From Pseudobdellovibrionaceae bacterium (lineage in GTDB: Bacteria; Bdellovibrionota; Bdellovibrionia; Bdellovibrionales; Bdellovibrionaceae): a stretch of DNA of 64,000 nt. Numbering within the stretch: position 1 is the stretch's first letter; every line of letters begins with the position of its first letter. The notes under the pieces are model-generated. The model had not been told where the DNA came from, ran no database searches, and saw only the letters and a program-made list of their open reading frames with translations. Below, one piece after another: positions 60,548 through 64,000 of this stretch. The position numbers and the translations under genes are program-made. The stretch covers positions 620,001-684,000 of the forward strand of contig JAHBUV010000001.1 in the NCBI GenBank assembly GCA_019637915.1. The letters are read 5' to 3'.

Positions 60548-61828
60548 TCAAGGCGTGCGCAGCAAAGCGGCCACGCCCATGCCGCCGGCCGTGCAGATCG
60601 AGATCAGGCCGTAAGAGCCCGACGGCCGGGCCGCCAGGGACTTCGCCAGGGTGCCGACGATGCGGGCGCCGGTGGCGCCGAAGGGATGGCCGACGGCGAT
60701 GCTGCCGCCGTGCACGTTCATCTTCTCCCGCGGCACGGAACCCAAAGGGGAATCCAGTTTCAGCACGTCCCGGCAGTAGCGTTCCGACTCCCAGGCTTTG
60801 AGCGTGCACAGCACCTGGCCCGCGAAGGCCTCGTGGATCTCGAACTCGGCGATGTCCTTGAAGCCCAGGCCGTTGCGCTTCAGCAGTTTCGCCACGGCTT
60901 TGGCGGGGGCCATCAACAGGCCTTCGCCGGCGATGTAATCCAGACCCGCCATCTCGGCATCGATGAATTCGGCGCGCAAGGGCAGGTTGCGGGACTTCAG
61001 ATACTCCGCGCTGCCCAACAGCACCGCGGCCGAGCCGTCCGACAAAGGACTGCTGTTGCCGGCGGTCAAGGTGCCTTTGCCGGTGACATCAAAAGCCGGG
61101 GACAACTTGGCGAGCTTCTCCAGGCTCGTGTCCGAGCGCACGAAGCTGTCTTTTTTCAAGCCCGAGAAGGGCACGACGAGATCATCGAAGAAGCCCGCGG
61201 CCTGGGCGGCGGCGGCCTTCTGGTGGCTTTCCAAAGCCAGCTGATCCTGTTCGGCGCGGCCGATCCCCCACTGCTGCACCATCTTTTCGGTGTGTTCGCC
61301 CATGGAGAGGCCGGTGCGTTTCTCCACCACGCCCACGAAGCGCGGCGAAAAATCGCCGGGACGGATCCTGAAGGCGGCCTTGATTTTGTCGGCGGTGTTT
61401 TTGGCCTTGCTCATGGTCAGCAGCTTCTGGCTCATCTCGCGGGAGAAAGACGCCACCAGATCGCTGTTGGTGTCCAGTCCCAGCGCGATGCCGGAATCCA
61501 TCATGCCCGCCGAGATCTTCAAGGCGATCTGCAAGGTCGCTTCGAGGCCCGAACCGCAGGCCCGCGCCAGATCGTAGGCGGGGGTTTCGCGATGCAGCCC
61601 CGACCCCAGCACGACGTCACGACCGAAGTTCCAATCCAGCCCGCTTCGCATCATGAAGCCCGTCGCCACGTCGCCCACGGCCTGGCCTTCCAGGTGCGCG
61701 TCGCGGACCAGGGCTTTCAAAGAAGCCTCGGCCAATTCGAAAGAGGTGTTCTTGGCGTAAGAACCGAAGGATTTGGTGAAAGGAATGCGTTTGGAGACGG
61801 AAATGTATGCCGGACGACCTGTTTTCAT
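60548..61828 (-). CDS. fadI: Acetyl-CoA C-acyltransferase (thiolase, FadI-like)
   Basis: This gene encodes 426 residues. The active-site Cys is in DLARACGSGLEATLQ, followed by FEIHEAFAGQVL, GGSIAVGHPFGATGARI (His) and ICTAGGMGVA (second Cys), the four thiolase signatures. The N-terminal RIPFTKSFGSYAKNTSFEL and the length match FadI of beta-oxidation better than biosynthetic thiolases. It cleaves 3-ketoacyl-CoA with CoA. The partner FadJ-type gene is not in the window. A palindromic operator lies between its -10 box and start codon. Confidence 0.92.
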   Translation of the reverse strand: MKTGRPAYISVSKRIPFTKSFGSYAKNTSFELAEASLKALVRDAHLEGQAVGDVATGFMMRSGLDWNFGRDVVLGSGLHRETPAYDLARACGSGLEATLQIALKISAGMMDSGIALGLDTNSDLVASFSREMSQKLLTMSKAKNTADKIKAAFRIRPGDFSPRFVGVVEKRTGLSMGEHTEKMVQQWGIGRAEQDQLALESHQKAAAAQAAGFFDDLVVPFSGLKKDSFVRSDTSLEKLAKLSPAFDVTGKGTLTAGNSSPLSDGSAAVLLGSAEYLKSRNLPLRAEFIDAEMAGLDYIAGEGLLMAPAKAVAKLLKRNGLGFKDIAEFEIHEAFAGQVLCTLKAWESERYCRDVLKLDSPLGSVPREKMNVHGGSIAVGHPFGATGARIVGTLAKSLAARPSGSYGLISICTAGGMGVAALLRTP

Positions 61829-61833
61829 GCAAC

Positions 61834-61849
61834 CCTACCTTTTGGTAGG
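61834..61849. promoter_or_regulatory. Palindromic operator upstream of fadI
   Basis: CCTACCTTTTGGTAGG is a perfect 6-4-6 palindrome. It sits 6-21 bases before the fadI start and just downstream of the -10 box, a position suited to repression. TetR- or GntR-type fatty-acid regulators use sites of this form; the protein is not identified. Confidence 0.6.
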
Positions 61850-61852
61850 TAG

Positions 61853-61880
61853 AATATACCCAAAGGCGGGAGGTCGACAA
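61853..61880 (-). promoter_or_regulatory. Sigma70-like promoter of fadI
   Basis: On the minus strand, TTGTCG (61875-61880), a 16-base spacer, then TATATT (61853-61858). The palindromic operator follows immediately. Confidence 0.5.
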
Positions 61881-61965
61881 GACAAGATCAACGAATGGAA
61901 TTTCCCGTGACACCCCCGCCTCCTTTTCGTCATGATCAGCCCATCGATCATCCGAGGAGCCCCCC

Positions 61966-62859
61966 TTGTCCCCCCACTGGCAATCCATTCTTTTCGCATC
62001 GGGGGCCTCGTTCAGTTTCGCCACGGCCAGCGTCGTTTACGCGCGCTTCTCGCAAAAGATCTCCCCTTTGTGGATGAACAGCACCAAGGCCCTCGTCTGC
62101 TGGCTGGCCCTGGCGTTGACGCTGCTCCTCACCTCCACCTGGATCTGGCCGGAACAGCGCAGCCTGTACGGCCTCCTCGGCAGCGGCGCCTTGGGTTTGG
62201 CGCTGGGCGATCTCTTCCTGCTCGGCGCGTTCGCCCGCATCGGCGCCTCCCGCACCTTGATGGTCTTCGGTTTTCAGCCCCTGATCATGACCATCGCCGG
62301 CGCCTTGCTGTTCGGCCAGCCCCTGCACGGGGCCCAAGGCCTCGGCATTCTGTTTTTCATGGCCTGTTTGTTTTTCCTGAGCTTCGAGCGCTACCGCGAC
62401 GAGGGCCGTTGGGAGTGGCAGGGTTTGGTGTTCGCTTTGATCGGCGTCCTGATGGACAACGCCGGCATCCTGCTCACGCGCTGGTCCTTCGACCTCTCGC
62501 CGGCCCTCGAGGCGACGCAAGCCAACTTCCTGCGCGCCACCGGGGCCCTGATGTTTTTCGCCCTGCTGTCGCGCCTCCGTCCCATCGGTTTGATCAGGCA
62601 CTTCCGCGCCCTGAACGCCCAGGAGCGCGGCACCGTCCTCTTCGCCTCCCTGGCCGGAACTTTTTTGTCCCTGAGCCTCTACCTGCAGGCGCTCAAGGTG
62701 GGTCACCTCGCCTCGCTGTCGGCCATCGTCCTGACGGGGCCTTTTTACTCGGGCGCGATCGAGTGCTGGGTGCGGAAAAAAGCTCCCAGCCGTTTTCTGG
62801 TGGCCTCCTTCGTCTGCTTGCTGGCGGGAATGTCCCTGGTTCTTTTTTCCCCGCACTGA
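61966..62859 (+). CDS. EamA/DMT-family transporter
   Basis: This gene encodes 297 residues from TTG 61966, with GAGGAG seven bases upstream. Ten TM helices are arranged as two EamA repeats: FSFATASVVYARFSQKISP at the start, FGFQPLIMTIAGALLFGQP closing the first half, and LTGPFYSGAIECWVRKK with a final helix closing the second. The substrate is unknown. It is divergent from fadI and 41 bases upstream of the Gcr-like gene. Confidence 0.85.
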   Translation: MSPHWQSILFASGASFSFATASVVYARFSQKISPLWMNSTKALVCWLALALTLLLTSTWIWPEQRSLYGLLGSGALGLALGDLFLLGAFARIGASRTLMVFGFQPLIMTIAGALLFGQPLHGAQGLGILFFMACLFFLSFERYRDEGRWEWQGLVFALIGVLMDNAGILLTRWSFDLSPALEATQANFLRATGALMFFALLSRLRPIGLIRHFRALNAQERGTVLFASLAGTFLSLSLYLQALKVGHLASLSAIVLTGPFYSGAIECWVRKKAPSRFLVASFVCLLAGMSLVLFSPH

Positions 62860-62900
62860 GGCATTGCCCGCGCCGGCGCTTTTGGTTATTTTAGATCCAC

Positions 62901-64000
62901 ATGTTCGCGCAACTTCGCCAATTCATCCGTCAGATCCAGGCCGGGGAAAAACTCGACCTCCCCTATATCATGCAAGGCGCCAACCCGGGCGCCCCCTTGG
63001 CCGCGAAGGTCGATTGGGCCGCCAGCCTCGTGGAATGGATCCGTTCCCCGGGGGATCAGAAAAGCCCCACGGTGCGGGTGCGTTTCATTCTGCAATTGCT
63101 CGAACGCCAGCCGGAATGGAAGAGCCGCAGCGCCCTTGTCCTGCGCAGCCTGCTGCGCGACACCCGTCACGTGCGCCTGTACACCGAAGTCGGCCTGCCG
63201 TCGCAACCGACGTTCACCAGCGAGTTCCGCCGCCGCCTGTTCAATGTCTTCGTGCCCCACTACGAGGACCCCGAGAACCTGGTGGGCGTGCAGGAAAAGA
63301 TCTTCTACCAGATCGACGACGCCACCTGGGTCGCCAATCTGCCCGAGGACCTGCTGAAAGACGTGGTCCAATGGCTGCGCACCGGCCTGCCCCCCGGGGA
63401 GGAACTCGTTCCGGGATGGCGGGCGCAGGTGCTGGACGCCATGCGGATCCTGTCGGCCCGCAGCCTCGCCATCGCTTACCGCGAGGATGTGGCGTTGCGC
63501 GCGCCCGAATTCGCCACCGCCAACCATCCGCTGTCGCAGCTGCATGACCGGCTCGGCGTTCTGCGCGGGCAGGTCCTGGCCGGGCATCGTTGCACCGCGG
63601 AGTTCGAGAACCTGCGCCAGGACCTCGCCGAATCCCGCCGCTTCCTGCAGGCGGTGCGCTCCCACCTCGAACAGTTCGGCGTCAGCGTCGACCTGGTTTT
63701 CCAGATGGACCGCATCCGCAACGACCTGGTCCGACTGAGCCGCCTGATGACCCTGCTGGAAACGGACCTGAGCGGGCGCGAGGTCCTTCCCGTGGCGCAC
63801 GGGCTGTGGTTCGAGCTCCTGCGCGGGCAGGAACGCGACAGCGATTTCAACGCGATCCTGCGCAAGAATTTCGGCATCCTGTCGCGCAAGATCGTCGAGC
63901 GCACCGGGCACACCGGAGAGCACTACATCACCCACAACCGCAAGGAGTATTACCACATGCTGATCCTGGCGGGCGGCGGGGGCGCGCTCACCGCGGTGAC
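62901..64000 (+). CDS. Gcr-type 'site-specific recombinase' family protein, 3'-truncated by the window
   Basis: At least 366 residues from ATG 62901 are visible, and the frame is still open at base 64000. The segment KIVERTGHTGEHYITHNRKE followed by YYHML is the hallmark of the PF10136 'SpecificRecomb'/Gcr family, with the preceding Leu/Arg-rich helical region (RLSRLMTLLETDLSG) as expected. The family name comes from gonococcal Gcr; members are predicted membrane proteins, and recombinase activity is poorly supported. Only the soluble N-terminal half and the first hydrophobic residues (LILAGGGGALTAV) are seen. Confidence 0.85.
   Translation, partial: MFAQLRQFIRQIQAGEKLDLPYIMQGANPGAPLAAKVDWAASLVEWIRSPGDQKSPTVRVRFILQLLERQPEWKSRSALVLRSLLRDTRHVRLYTEVGLPSQPTFTSEFRRRLFNVFVPHYEDPENLVGVQEKIFYQIDDATWVANLPEDLLKDVVQWLRTGLPPGEELVPGWRAQVLDAMRILSARSLAIAYREDVALRAPEFATANHPLSQLHDRLGVLRGQVLAGHRCTAEFENLRQDLAESRRFLQAVRSHLEQFGVSVDLVFQMDRIRNDLVRLSRLMTLLETDLSGREVLPVAHGLWFELLRGQERDSDFNAILRKNFGILSRKIVERTGHTGEHYITHNRKEYYHMLILAGGGGALTAV

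Noticed and set aside
62901-64000. Prophage or integrative element integrase
   Set aside because: The Gcr/PF10136 family is a chromosomal membrane protein family by sequence. No att repeats or phage genes are seen.

Overview
The window is GC-rich chromosomal DNA, densely packed with genes on both strands. The gene content points to a Gram-negative delta-proteobacterium-like lineage close to Bdellovibrionota. Evidence for this is the many exported proteins and lipoproteins (one with an FQNC lipobox), EF-hand surface proteins, a YkuD-type L,D-transpeptidase, HD-GYP and PATAN-type regulators, and short palindromic repeats with a RAYT transposase. This assignment is inference from gene content, since there is no rRNA or species marker. 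No rRNA, tRNA, CRISPR array or prophage was seen. The left edge cuts a secreted Cys-rich protein and the right edge cuts a Gcr-type 'site-specific recombinase'.

Layout. 1-4.3 kb: secreted proteins, an EF-hand lipoprotein and a cytosolic BtuF-like protein. 4.4-12.2 kb: a coupled FabMG-like/RNase Z-like gene pair, a PA0069-type radical SAM protein, a cardiolipin-synthase-like phospholipase D, a P-loop ATPase and a large envelope protein. 12.3-21.6 kb: a signalling island holding a REC-DUF4388-TPR regulator, a STAS-like protein coupled to a SpoIIE/RsbU phosphatase, a divergent FecR-fibronectin membrane protein coupled to a CheA-like kinase, and a CheY. 21.6-25.7 kb: ChaN-like protein, rpmG, dcd and a hybrid histidine kinase.

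25.7-34.5 kb is a probable five-gene minus-strand operon: outer-membrane barrel, 1020-residue EF-hand lipoprotein, a pseudopilin fused to a C-terminal Hint (intein-like) domain, and two paralogous polytopic membrane proteins. It has a sigma70-like promoter at its head and very tight gene junctions. I regard it as the best candidate for an undescribed system. 34.5-48 kb is mostly housekeeping and envelope genes (M14 peptidase, DUF1338, HD-GYP, flavodoxin-reductase-like protein, TerC/DUF475, L,D-transpeptidase, UvrA). 48-50.6 kb holds fur with tandem Fur-like boxes, folE2, maf and cdd, followed by an AT-richer RAYT element.

51.4-56.7 kb is a second unusual system: a three-gene operon for a MotB/OmpA-like stator protein with a long coiled coil, a TolQ/ZorA-like proton channel, and an FHA-domain coiled-coil membrane protein. 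It sits behind a sigma28-like promoter. 56.7-64 kb has a truncated metallo-beta-lactamase relic, a CPA2 antiporter, a ClC channel, a FadI-like thiolase with an operator-like palindrome, an EamA transporter and the truncated Gcr protein.

A recurring architectural feature is that all three long palindromic repeats (7.7, 12.2 and 50.6-51.4 kb) sit exactly between convergent genes and end within 0-8 bases of the stop codons.
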